Source: Bacteroidota bacterium
GTDB taxonomy: Bacteria > Bacteroidota > Bacteroidia > Chitinophagales > Chitinophagaceae
Assembly (NCBI GenBank): GCA_023427575.1
Contig: JAEZAY010000532.1
Coordinates: 1 to 16,918 of the forward strand
Length of the DNA stretch: 16,918 nucleotides
Direction: 5' to 3'
Positions 7,949-16,918 of the stretch are shown here, piece by piece; positions within the stretch are counted from its first letter, which is position 1, and each line of letters starts with the position of its first letter. The position numbers and the translations under genes are program-made. The notes below the pieces were generated by a model. That model ran no database searches. It worked only from the letters and a program-made list of their open reading frames with translations, and was not told where the DNA came from.

Positions 7949-8980
7949 ATGAAACGTAGAACATTTTTGCAGCAGACGGCTGCAGTTTCCGCCTCATTGG
8001 TGGCCAGCAATTTAGTATTCGGCAATAAAACCGATGAAATTCTTGGCCATGGAACGAAACGGTACAGGCTCGATACCGGCTGGGGTTCGCTTGATCCTAA
8101 GCGTTACCCGGTAAAGGATTGTCATGAAATGGTGCAGGATAGCCGGGGAAGAATTTTGCTCCTGACCAACGAAACAAAAAACAATGTTCTTGTTTATGAT
8201 AAAAAAGGCAAACTGATAAATGCCTGGGGCACTGAATATCCGGGTGCGCACGGACTTACCATTTTTGATGAGAATGGAACCGATGTATTATTTATCTGCG
8301 ATAATAACCGGCACCAGGTTATTAAAACCAGCATTGATGGAAAGGTTTTAATGACCATCAATTATCCAAAAGAAAGCGGCCAATATGAAAAAGCGGAGGA
8401 GTTTATTCCTACCGAAACCGCCATTGCCGCCAATGGCGAAATTTATGTGGCCGATGGTTATGGCAAGGATTATATCACGCGCTATAGCCCCAATGGTAAA
8501 TATCTCGGCCAGTTCGGAGGCCGCGGTGAGGGCGATCAATTTTTAAAAAACGCCCACGGAATTTGCGTGGATACCAGAGACAAAAACAGCCCGGTTCTAA
8601 TTGTAACCTCCCGTGAACAGAATGCCTTTAAACGGTATACATTGAATGGCGATTATATCGACACCATTCCTTTGCCGGGAGCCTGGGTTTGCCGCCCCGT
8701 GATTAAAGGCGACTACCTCTATGCTGCTGTATTGCAGTCTTCTTCCGCTTTGTGGAAAGAATCGGGTTTCATAACAATTCTGGATAAGAACAACCAGGTG
8801 ATTTCAAATCCGGGCGGCACGGCACCCGCATATCGTGAAGGATGGCTGAATGAAATGAAACAGAACAGTTCATTTTTTAAATATCCGCACGATGTATGTA
8901 TAGATGATGAAGACAATTTATACGTGGCACAGTGGAACTCAGGGCAGGTATATCCATTCAAACTGAAGTTGGTTATTTAA
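7949..8980 (+). CDS. Tat-exported NHL-repeat beta-propeller protein
   Basis: This 343-residue protein starts with a twin-arginine signal (MKRRTFLQQ, Arg3 and Arg4), followed by a hydrophobic stretch ending near residue 25. The rest is a series of NHL-like blades of the form GLTIFDENGTDVLFICDNNRHQV, where a glycine/histidine turn precedes a strand, an Asp-rich turn and a final strand. Other blades start at NAHGICVD and YPHDVCIDDEDNLYVAQWNSG. Together they suggest a six-bladed propeller. NHL propellers bind ligands or proteins, and some are enzymes (for example amidating lyases), so the activity is open. It is 8 bases after the DUF1501 gene and is almost surely co-transcribed with it. Tat export suggests folding, perhaps with a cofactor, before export. 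Confidence 0.85.
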   Translation: MKRRTFLQQTAAVSASLVASNLVFGNKTDEILGHGTKRYRLDTGWGSLDPKRYPVKDCHEMVQDSRGRILLLTNETKNNVLVYDKKGKLINAWGTEYPGAHGLTIFDENGTDVLFICDNNRHQVIKTSIDGKVLMTINYPKESGQYEKAEEFIPTETAIAANGEIYVADGYGKDYITRYSPNGKYLGQFGGRGEGDQFLKNAHGICVDTRDKNSPVLIVTSREQNAFKRYTLNGDYIDTIPLPGAWVCRPVIKGDYLYAAVLQSSSALWKESGFITILDKNNQVISNPGGTAPAYREGWLNEMKQNSSFFKYPHDVCIDDEDNLYVAQWNSGQVYPFKLKLVI

Positions 8981-9067
8981 CTATTGCCAAACCCATCATT
9001 ATTCATTTAAACCATTCATGAGATTGTGCTGCTTGCGGGCCTGCACTGCAATAAATCAAACTTCCGA

Positions 9068-11203
9068 ATGCTTCGATCTACCAGGCTTTTACTGAATGCC
9101 GCTTTTGGTCTGAATTTTCTGCTGCTTTTCTTTTTGCTGGTTGAAGGAAAACTTTCCGGCGTAAATAACTGGCTGCAGGTATTCGGCCGGATGCATCCGA
9201 TGATCCTGCACTTCCCCATTGCCCTGCTTGTTCTTGTTCTTGTTATTGAATTTATCAAAAAGAATGGCCATAGTGAAGACCTGATTGAACTGTTACTTGC
9301 GGTAACAGCTTTTAGCGCCGCGGTGGCCGCAATCATGGGCTTGCTATTATTCCATACCGGCGGTTATGAAAGCAGCAGCGTATCAGACTGGCATAAATGG
9401 ACCGGCGTTGCCGTTTCCATTCTGTCATACATTCTAACCTGGTTAAGACCGAAGCAGAATCCCGCTTATAAATTTTTACTTCCACTCGGTGTTATTTTGA
9501 TAATCATTGCAGGGCATAACGGAGCAAGTATGACGCATGGAGAAAACTTCGTGCTGGCGCCTTTGCAATCGAAAGACAGAAAAGATATTGATCTGGAAAA
9601 AGCAATTGTTTATACAGATATTATTCATCCTATCATGGAGGATAAATGTATTTCTTGTCACAATCCAAACAAATCAAAAGGCGATCTGCAGTTAATAACT
9701 CCCGCTACCATTTTGAAGGGCGGCGAAAACGGCCCGCCGGTAGTTCCCGGATCACCTGACAGCAGTATTTTATATCAATACCTTCTTCTGCCAATGAAGG
9801 ACGATAAACACATGCCTCCGGAGGGAAAACCACAGCTCGATAAAGAGGAGATTGCCTTATTGCACTGGTGGATTCAAAGCGGCGCCAAATTCGATGAACT
9901 GTATACGCAGGCCGATTTACCCGATACAATCAAAACCATTATAGAAAAAAGATTTTTGCCGGCTTCACCATTGGATAAACTGGCAATTGGGTTTCCCGAT
10001 CCCAGCGAACTGGGAAAACTGAATACCATTTACAGGGGCGTAAGGCAGCTTTCGGCCGACAAACCCTATGTTCATGTTTTTCTGGCAAACCGGAAAGATT
10101 TGACTGAAAAGGATCTGAAAGAACTTAAACCGATCCGTGATCAGATTATATCTATTGATGTATCCAATTCCAACCTAAACGATAAACTGGGCGCAGAAAT
10201 ATTGTCGTTTCCCCATCTGCAAAAGCTTCATTTTGAAAATACCGTAATTTCAGACACATTGGTAAGCAAACTTTCAGCACTGAAATTCCTGGAGTATCTG
10301 AATCTTTCCAAAACCCGGGTTTCTGTTGAAGGTGTGCGGACGGCGCTTTCAATCCCCGGATTAAAAAAGTTGTTTGTTTATGAAACGAATATTCCAATGC
10401 CGGATCTGAATACGATTTCAAAACAGGTTGCAAATCTTGAATTCGGTTACTCACCCGACCTGAGCGCTGATAGCAGTTTCAAAGGCCGGCTGGCAATACC
10501 AACGGTTAAAGTCGACAGCAACTTATTTACCAGATTTGCAACGGTAACCATGAGCTACCGGCTGAAAGGAGTAGATCTGCGATATACACTGGATGGTTCC
10601 GAACCCGACAGCAATTCCGAAAAATATACAGAACCCATTCAGATCCGGAATTCCGGCCAGCTCAAGGTAATTGCATCCAGAACGGGATGGGAAAGCAGCC
10701 CGGTTCAGCAATTTGATTTCATTCATGCTCCGAACAAATTCGTTTCGGCCAGGCTTGCCGTCAAACCTGATAAACGTTATGAAGGAAAGCTAGATACAAC
10801 CATTGTCGATCTTGTAAAAGGTTCAGACAGTCATGCCGATGGAAATTATATCGGATATGAAGGCAATGGCATGGAAGCTACTCTGGACCTTGGCGAACTG
10901 AAAAATCTTTCTGAATTATCGGTGGGCTATGTCCGAAACCATGGCGCTTATGTTCTTTCGCCTTCTGAACTGGTGGTATGGGCCGGCACAGACGGTAATA
11001 ACTACAAAAAATTGGGATCAGCCCGATATAGTGAAACCAAATTTATCCCCGGTTCAAAACAGGGAAGCCTTAAAGTGGAATTTCCGGAAAAGCAATACCG
11101 TTATTTCAAAGTAAAGGTTTCCAATCCGGGCAAAACGCCCTCATGGCATCCAAATGCCGGAGCAAAATGCTGGATCTTTATTGATGAGGTTATGGTAAAA
11201 TGA
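9068..11203 (+). CDS. Mosaic membrane cytochrome c protein: DUF2231-like, PSCyt1, LRR, chitobiase C-terminal-like and F5/8 type C domains
   Basis: From the ATG at 9068 the protein has 711 residues; a GTG at 9026 would add 14 residues but lacks support. Five hydrophobic helices (about 7-25, 44-62, 74-96, 110-126 and 134-150) form a DUF2231-like domain with the motif RMHPMILHFPIALL and membrane-adjacent His43, His48, His96, His109 and His150. A cytochrome c domain follows (about 183-280): CISCH (Cys194, Cys197, His198) and HMPPEGKP with a possible distal Met. Residues of about 355-445 are irregular leucine-rich repeats with the L.KT.V pattern common in planctomycetes. Residues of about 475-550 resemble the chitobiase/hexosaminidase C-terminal domain (RYTLDGSEPD), and about 557-711 an F5/8 type C (discoidin) domain, both often carbohydrate-binding. 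It lies 87 bases after the NHL gene on the same strand. A role joining substrate binding to membrane electron transfer is inference. Confidence 0.85.
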   Translation: MLRSTRLLLNAAFGLNFLLLFFLLVEGKLSGVNNWLQVFGRMHPMILHFPIALLVLVLVIEFIKKNGHSEDLIELLLAVTAFSAAVAAIMGLLLFHTGGYESSSVSDWHKWTGVAVSILSYILTWLRPKQNPAYKFLLPLGVILIIIAGHNGASMTHGENFVLAPLQSKDRKDIDLEKAIVYTDIIHPIMEDKCISCHNPNKSKGDLQLITPATILKGGENGPPVVPGSPDSSILYQYLLLPMKDDKHMPPEGKPQLDKEEIALLHWWIQSGAKFDELYTQADLPDTIKTIIEKRFLPASPLDKLAIGFPDPSELGKLNTIYRGVRQLSADKPYVHVFLANRKDLTEKDLKELKPIRDQIISIDVSNSNLNDKLGAEILSFPHLQKLHFENTVISDTLVSKLSALKFLEYLNLSKTRVSVEGVRTALSIPGLKKLFVYETNIPMPDLNTISKQVANLEFGYSPDLSADSSFKGRLAIPTVKVDSNLFTRFATVTMSYRLKGVDLRYTLDGSEPDSNSEKYTEPIQIRNSGQLKVIASRTGWESSPVQQFDFIHAPNKFVSARLAVKPDKRYEGKLDTTIVDLVKGSDSHADGNYIGYEGNGMEATLDLGELKNLSELSVGYVRNHGAYVLSPSELVVWAGTDGNNYKKLGSARYSETKFIPGSKQGSLKVEFPEKQYRYFKVKVSNPGKTPSWHPNAGAKCWIFIDEVMVK

Positions 11204-11215
11204 TTTTAAATCTCC

Positions 11216-11244
11216 AGCCCGTATATCATAAGGGCCGGGTTTTT
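11216..11244 (+). terminator. Terminator between the convergent redox operon and the lectin/PKD gene
   Basis: In the 39-base gap between convergent genes, AGCCCG (11216-11221) can pair with CGGGTT (with one G-T pair), and the second arm runs into a five-T run (11240-11244). A competing pairing, GCCC with GGGC, uses the same first arm. The T-run is on the + strand, so it serves the 4146-11203 operon best. On the minus strand it would come after the end of the lectin gene without a T-run. Confidence 0.5.
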
Positions 11245-13192
11245 AACGAATCAGCGTGACAGTTCCTTTTTTCGTGTGAGCATTCCCGTTAAAATCTATC
11301 CCGCCTCTCATCCATACATAGGTACCGCTGGCTTGCTGCTTACCTTTGATGGTTCCATCCCAGGCACCGTTAATGTCGGCCGATGAAAAGATCAGCTGAC
11401 CATAACGGTTATAGATCCGGAAATAGTCGATTTTCGAGATTCCCGCAGATACAAAACGGAGCAGATCGTTTTTTCCATCATTATTGGGCGTGAAGGCATT
11501 GGGAATATAAAAATCAGGGCCTTTATACACCTGGATATTTATGGTATCCTTCGTTTCGCAGCCTCTGGCGGAACTGGCTGTAAGCACATAACTTTGATTA
11601 GAACTTATCCGGGCTACCGGATCGGCGATATTCGGATCAGACAATCCGGTAGCCGGCGACCAACTGTAAAATTCACCACCCGATGCCTGAAGCTGCAGCG
11701 GCTGTGTATCGGCAATGGTTGTATCATTACCTGCAAATGCGTTCGTTCCGAAGGCCGTCACGATTTCAGGACCTGCTGTTGTTGTGCAACCATTCTGCGC
11801 GGCGGCTAAAAGGCTGATATTATAATTTCCGGCGGCGGGAAAAAGATATTGTGCCTGGTTTCCTGTACCGGCCTGAATGCCATCTACAAACCAGTGGTAT
11901 TCCAGCACAGGAACAGAGCCCGGCAGACTGTTTGCGGTAAAAACAGAAGGAATGTTTAAACACTCTTCCTGCACCGAAAATTCTATCCTCGGCTTTTCCA
12001 GGATATTCACTGTTTTGGATACCGGATCAGAAATACATCCTTCCAACGTTTCGACCCGCAAATCTACCGGTACAGTCCCAGCGCCGGGAACACTGATCTC
12101 ACCCGGATCAGATCCCTGAACGGAATTTCCATCCAGGCTCCAGTTCCAATTATTGATCGTTCCAAATTCCACATACGATGTATCTAAAATTCTGATTGTA
12201 TCGCCCTCACATAAAACATCTTTTTCAGGTTTAAAGTCTGCCACCGGTTTTGATCCAATTACAATCTGTTTGGTAAAGGTTTCTGAAAGGCAACCGTTAT
12301 TGCCCAGAATCTGCAGTTTTGCTTCATATATGCCAGGGGCGGAATAGACATGTGGAGGCGGAGCGGCTACAGTATCGGTGTTGCCATCGCCAAAATCCCA
12401 AAAATATTTTACGATTGTTCCGAAAGAAGCGGAGCTGTCGATAAACTGAACCGGTTCGGGATAGCAGGTCGTTTGATCTTCGGGAAAGGTAAATCCCGGA
12501 TTTAATGAAGTGCAAACCCGTTGATGGTTTGTGCTTCCGCCGGTAGCCCCGGTGAAGCCCCAGTATACAAAAGGATCGCCGCCAAAAACGGAATTTACGA
12601 GGTCGATGGTGGTCTCCACTCTGTCAACCTCATCGATAAGGGCCTTGAGCAATTTTGTTTGATGGTTCCAGATGATCCGGAAGGTATGCCATTGGCAATC
12701 TTCGATATTAGCGCTATTCGCCAATGCCTGGACGGGTCCTGCCAGGTTATTAACGGAATTGTGATGAATATCACCATCACGGTGAATGGCCACATGGTCA
12801 TAAGCCGGATCTGCCCGCTCGGAATTCAGCCAGGTATCGATGGTAATTCCGATGGAGGGCGAAATGTTTTCATAACCCATCCCCGATCCTGTTGAGCCAA
12901 CGCTGGTGCTGATCGGCTGCAGTACAAACACGATTCCATCGGCGCCGCTGGCATCATTACAACCAAGAAATACATTAAAAACAAATTCAAAAGACTGGCG
13001 TAAATCAATCTTATTGATGTTCCAGACCGAACCGCTTTGATTAATTTGATTGGGAGTCAGCGTATAGCAGTTGCAATTTTCCTGTTGCGCCGATCCATTT
13101 ATATGATAGGGTGTCTGGCTTTGGCTGAAAGCAGGATCCGGACAGAATAAACCGCTAAAAATCAGGAGCAGCAGGTAATAAAAATGCTTCAT
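11243..13192 (-). CDS. Secreted lectin/PKD-repeat protein with gliding-motility-type (T9SS) C-terminal domain
   Basis: I use the ATG at 13192 (649 residues). The TTG at 13201, which would add MTP, lies close to the predicted promoter. A signal peptide covers about residues 1-23 (AFS, then Q). Residues of about 27-235 form an L-type lectin-like beta-sandwich, with SGADGIVFVLQP (Asp85), GITIDTW, DHVAIHRDGD and a VYWGFTGATGG loop. PKD-like repeats follow: WDFGDG at about 265-270, NWNWSLDG near 349, and YHWFVDG near 432. The end (about 560-649: IPNAFTPNNDGKND, FRIYNRYGQLIF, WDGTIKGKQQASGTYVW) is a CHU_C/type B sorting domain, which directs export by the type IX system across the outer membrane. 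The likely role is adhesion or binding of extracellular glycans. It converges on the redox operon, but a functional link is not shown. Confidence 0.9.
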   Translation of the reverse strand: MKHFYYLLLLIFSGLFCPDPAFSQSQTPYHINGSAQQENCNCYTLTPNQINQSGSVWNINKIDLRQSFEFVFNVFLGCNDASGADGIVFVLQPISTSVGSTGSGMGYENISPSIGITIDTWLNSERADPAYDHVAIHRDGDIHHNSVNNLAGPVQALANSANIEDCQWHTFRIIWNHQTKLLKALIDEVDRVETTIDLVNSVFGGDPFVYWGFTGATGGSTNHQRVCTSLNPGFTFPEDQTTCYPEPVQFIDSSASFGTIVKYFWDFGDGNTDTVAAPPPHVYSAPGIYEAKLQILGNNGCLSETFTKQIVIGSKPVADFKPEKDVLCEGDTIRILDTSYVEFGTINNWNWSLDGNSVQGSDPGEISVPGAGTVPVDLRVETLEGCISDPVSKTVNILEKPRIEFSVQEECLNIPSVFTANSLPGSVPVLEYHWFVDGIQAGTGNQAQYLFPAAGNYNISLLAAAQNGCTTTAGPEIVTAFGTNAFAGNDTTIADTQPLQLQASGGEFYSWSPATGLSDPNIADPVARISSNQSYVLTASSARGCETKDTINIQVYKGPDFYIPNAFTPNNDGKNDLLRFVSAGISKIDYFRIYNRYGQLIFSSADINGAWDGTIKGKQQASGTYVWMRGGIDFNGNAHTKKGTVTLIR

Positions 13193-13209
13193 CGGGGTCA
13201 AAAGATAAA

Positions 13210-13236
13210 CAAAAATAGCTGGCCTTTCGCTCTGAA
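13210..13236 (-). promoter_or_regulatory. -7 element (and possible -33 TTG) for the lectin/PKD gene
   Basis: On the minus strand TATTTTTG (13217-13210) is a perfect TAnnTTTG match, ending 17 bases before the ATG at 13192. An ATTG lies about 21 bases upstream (near 13239-13242), within the spacing known for Bacteroidota promoters. Confidence 0.45.
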
Positions 13237-13281
13237 TTCAATCAAAGGAATGGACAGCTATATTTTAAAAAAATTCTGAGA

Positions 13282-13485
13282 CTACCAGCCTTGTTTCGCT
13301 GTTCCTGCTTTTATGGCGGCAAGTGCGTTTGCTTCGCCTAAAAGTGTGGTGAGTTTATTTCCTTTTCCATCATGACCCTGGGCCATATATGCACCTTTGG
13401 CAGTTTTGGTTATTACCGCTTCCATGATGGGAACATTTTTTTCTTTCGTTTTTACATTATATGCTGTAAGTTGAACGTCTGACAT
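13282..13485 (-). CDS. Small protein of unknown function (67 residues)
   Basis: I cannot assign a family. The product is 67 residues with no signal peptide or membrane segment. The N-terminal half has alternating hydrophobic residues suggestive of beta strands (VQLTAYNVKTK, then MEAVITKTAKGAYMAQG), then a HDGKGNKL turn and an alanine-rich helix (GEANALAAIKAGTAKQGW). The look is that of a small, ordered cytoplasmic protein. The ATG at 13485 is preceded by an A-rich stretch (AAAAATTAAAAC), as is usual in Bacteroidota without Shine-Dalgarno sites. It is separated from gyrB by 185 bases and has its own possible promoter, so it is probably a separate unit. It could be spurious, but the composition and clean start argue for a real gene. 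Confidence 0.65.
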   Translation of the reverse strand: MSDVQLTAYNVKTKEKNVPIMEAVITKTAKGAYMAQGHDGKGNKLTTLLGEANALAAIKAGTAKQGW

Positions 13486-13506
13486 GTTTTAATTTTTGAA
13501 GGTTAG

Positions 13507-13537
13507 TAAATTTACAAGCTGTCACAAGAGTGTACAA
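13507..13537 (-). promoter_or_regulatory. Possible promoter of the 67-residue gene
   Basis: On the minus strand a TTG (13537-13535) is followed after 20 bases by TAAATTTA (13514-13507), one base short of the TAnnTTTG consensus. It ends about 21 bases before the ATG. Two ACAAGCT copies (+ strand 13514-13520 and 13534-13540) overlap this region. Confidence 0.35.
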
Positions 13538-13670
13538 GCTACAAGAAAATATTGAATTTTACCAAAAGCCCGGTTCTTCGCGGATCTTTCATATCGAAAA
13601 TTCTCAGTCGTAACTTCAAACTTCGAGCCTAATTATTTGATATTCAGCAGGAGCAAAAAAATGTTAATGA

Positions 13671-15977
<2,307 letters not shown>

Positions 15978-16622
15978 ATGAATGCATATTCCCAGATTAC
16001 TTTCGACTTTACTGAAAACCCGGAACCCGATACCACCAGTCCATCCATCGGGATCCGCCTGAAATCGCTGAAAAGTAATGCCGGGAACTCCACACTAAAA
16101 GTGCCGGAAAATGTAGAACTGATTTCTGAAGAGGAAACCGCGCCACCAGATACCGAGTTGAATGATTTGATGGCTGAACCAATGGATGAGGAAGAAAATG
16201 AATCAATGACCGATGAGCCAATCGTGATTAAATCGACCCGGGGCCGGAAATCTTTAAAAACCCTGGCTGCTGATGCCGATCTGATCAGTATTCCGCCAGA
16301 CGAAATTTTATTTCAGAAAAGATACTATAGCATTGGCGAGGTATCTACCATGTTCAGGGTAAACGCTTCACTGCTTCGGTTCTGGGAATCGGAATTCGAA
16401 ATAATTCAACCCAAAAAAAACAAAAAAGGCGATCGCCATTTCCGGCCGGTGGACATAAAAAATCTTCAGCTCATCTACGACCTGTTACGCCGCCGCAAGC
16501 TGACCATTGAAGGTGCCCGTGAATTTCAAAAAAAGAATAAAAAATCGCAGGAACGTTTTGAAGCCATTCAGTCACTCCAGAAAATCAAATCCTATCTCCT
16601 CGAATTAAAAGCGGCACTATAA
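15978..16622 (+). CDS. MerR-family transcriptional regulator with long acidic N-terminal tail
   Basis: I use the ATG at 15978 (214 residues). Residues 1 to about 110 are low-complexity and strongly acidic (for example MDEEENESMTDE at 69-80), and probably disordered, with a basic RGRK patch at 88-91. Residues of about 115-185 are a MerR winged helix-turn-helix: YYSIGEVSTMFRVNASLLRFWE, a wing with KKGDRHFRPVDIKNL, then the second helix pair LLRRRKLTIEGAREF. The last 30 residues (KKSQERFEAIQSLQKIKSYLLEL) form a short dimerisation helix. No cysteine or effector-binding domain follows, so it is not a metal sensor of the MerR type itself; it resembles short MerR-like regulators widespread in Bacteroidota. 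Targets are unknown. It is divergent from gyrB, and a dyad in the leader may be its own operator. Confidence 0.88.
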   Translation: MNAYSQITFDFTENPEPDTTSPSIGIRLKSLKSNAGNSTLKVPENVELISEEETAPPDTELNDLMAEPMDEEENESMTDEPIVIKSTRGRKSLKTLAADADLISIPPDEILFQKRYYSIGEVSTMFRVNASLLRFWESEFEIIQPKKNKKGDRHFRPVDIKNLQLIYDLLRRRKLTIEGAREFQKKNKKSQERFEAIQSLQKIKSYLLELKAAL

Positions 16623-16634
16623 TCGCAATTATTA

Positions 16635-16697
16635 TCCGGGTAAATGTATTCATTGGGCCTCGGAAGAATTCCTTAAGAAATATTGAACCGAGCGGCA
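16635..16697. repeat. Direct repeat, copy A
   Basis: This is the first copy of a sequence found again at 16802-16866. Shared blocks include TCCGGGTA, TGTATTC, GGCCTCGGAAGAA, TTAAGAAA, ATTGAA and CGGCA. The copies differ by substitutions and a few single-base gaps. Copy A also has CTCGG (16659-16663) complementary to CCGAG (16688-16692). Confidence 0.85.
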
Positions 16698-16698
16698 G

Positions 16699-16794
16699 TG
16701 ATAATGTGATAATGTGCCAATGTGCGAATGTGCCAATGTGGAAATGTGATAATTTGATAATGTGATAATGTGCGAATGTGCCAATGTGCGAATC
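16699..16794. repeat. Twelve 8-base tandem units (TGnnAATG)
   Basis: Twelve contiguous octamers follow the pattern TGnnAATG, with variants at positions 3-4 (AT, CC, CG, GA) and a last-base T or C in two units. The order is AT, AT, CC, CG, CC, GA, AT, AT, AT, CG, CC, CG. A period of eight is not a multiple of three, which argues against coding. Similar GATAATGTG-type arrays are, from memory, common between genes in Bacteroidota. Confidence 0.85.
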
Positions 16795-16801
16795 ATTAGT
16801 G

Positions 16802-16866
16802 TCCGGGTAGAATGTATTCCCGGGGGCCTCGGAAGAAATCCGTTAAGAAAATTGAAACGGACGGCA
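16802..16866. repeat. Direct repeat, copy B
   Basis: This is the second copy of the repeat at 16635-16697. It contains two perfect short dyads: CCGGG (16803-16807) with CCCGG (16819-16823), and TCCGTT (16839-16844) with AACGGA (16856-16861). No T-run follows. Confidence 0.85.
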
Positions 16867-16918
16867 TAAAATAAAAACAGTTGTTACCGAAGCCCGGAGA
16901 TGATCTTTAGCTCGTAAG

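Larger units (their letters stand above)
16623..16918. other. Gene-free end region made mostly of repeats
   Basis: No coding frame is supported in these 296 bases. They hold an octamer array between two direct copies of a 63-65 base repeat. The last 50 bases after 16866 contain nothing I can name. Confidence 0.7.

Noticed and set aside
9026..9067. GTG start of the mosaic cytochrome protein
   Set aside because: The ATG at 9068 gives a normal first membrane helix with a basic residue before it; the GTG is not excluded but has no support.
12521..12895. Plus-strand frame of 124 residues inside the lectin/PKD gene
   Set aside because: It is opposite the lectin-like domain, which has clear motifs on the minus strand.
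16699..16794. Octamer array as a CRISPR array
   Set aside because: Units are 8 bases and directly contiguous, with no spacers and no cas genes in the window.
16889..16918. tRNA-like TAGCTC at the window end
   Set aside because: The usual A after GCTC is missing and the window ends before any anticodon arm could be checked.

Overview
The window looks like chromosomal DNA of a member of the Bacteroidota. The signs are TAnnTTTG-type -7 promoter elements with no Shine-Dalgarno sequences, a secreted lectin/PKD protein with a gliding-motility-type (CHU_C, type IX secretion) C-terminal domain, a gcvH-vanZ pair, and a typical Bacteroidota GyrB and SerS. The phylum call is confident. Anything finer (for example a Chitinophagales-like lineage) would be a guess.

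Layout. Positions 1-316 hold the C-terminal end of release factor 1 (prfA, + strand). An AT-rich 235-base gap follows, with a long dyad and a + strand terminator that reaches into the end of a VanZ-family gene. Positions 552-2616 are a minus-strand housekeeping block: vanZ-like, gcvH, a secreted cyclophilin and a conserved 123-residue protein of unknown function. A divergent promoter region of about 100 bases separates this block from serS (2717-4000, +).

Positions 4146-11203 are the most distinctive part: four same-strand genes of a type best known from Planctomycetes and Verrucomicrobia. They are (1) a lipoprotein with PSCyt1, DUF1549 and DUF1553 domains and two CxxCH motifs; (2) a twin-arginine DUF1501 protein, 6 bases downstream; (3) a twin-arginine NHL beta-propeller protein, 8 bases further on; and (4) a mosaic membrane protein with a DUF2231-like five-helix domain, a c-type cytochrome domain, leucine-rich repeats, a chitobiase C-terminal-like domain and an F5/8 type C domain. 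My inference is an envelope-located, electron-transfer-linked system acting on a carbohydrate or other polymer. No substrate can be read from the sequence. Converging on it from the other strand is the large secreted lectin/PKD protein (11243-13192).

Positions 13282-15650 hold a small unrecognised protein (67 residues) and gyrB, both minus strand. A 327-base divergent region leads to a MerR-type regulator (15978-16622, +). The last 296 bases have no gene. They hold twelve 8-base tandem units (16699-16794) bracketed by two diverged direct copies of a 63-65 base repeat.

No CRISPR array, rRNA, convincing tRNA, transposase or phage gene was seen.
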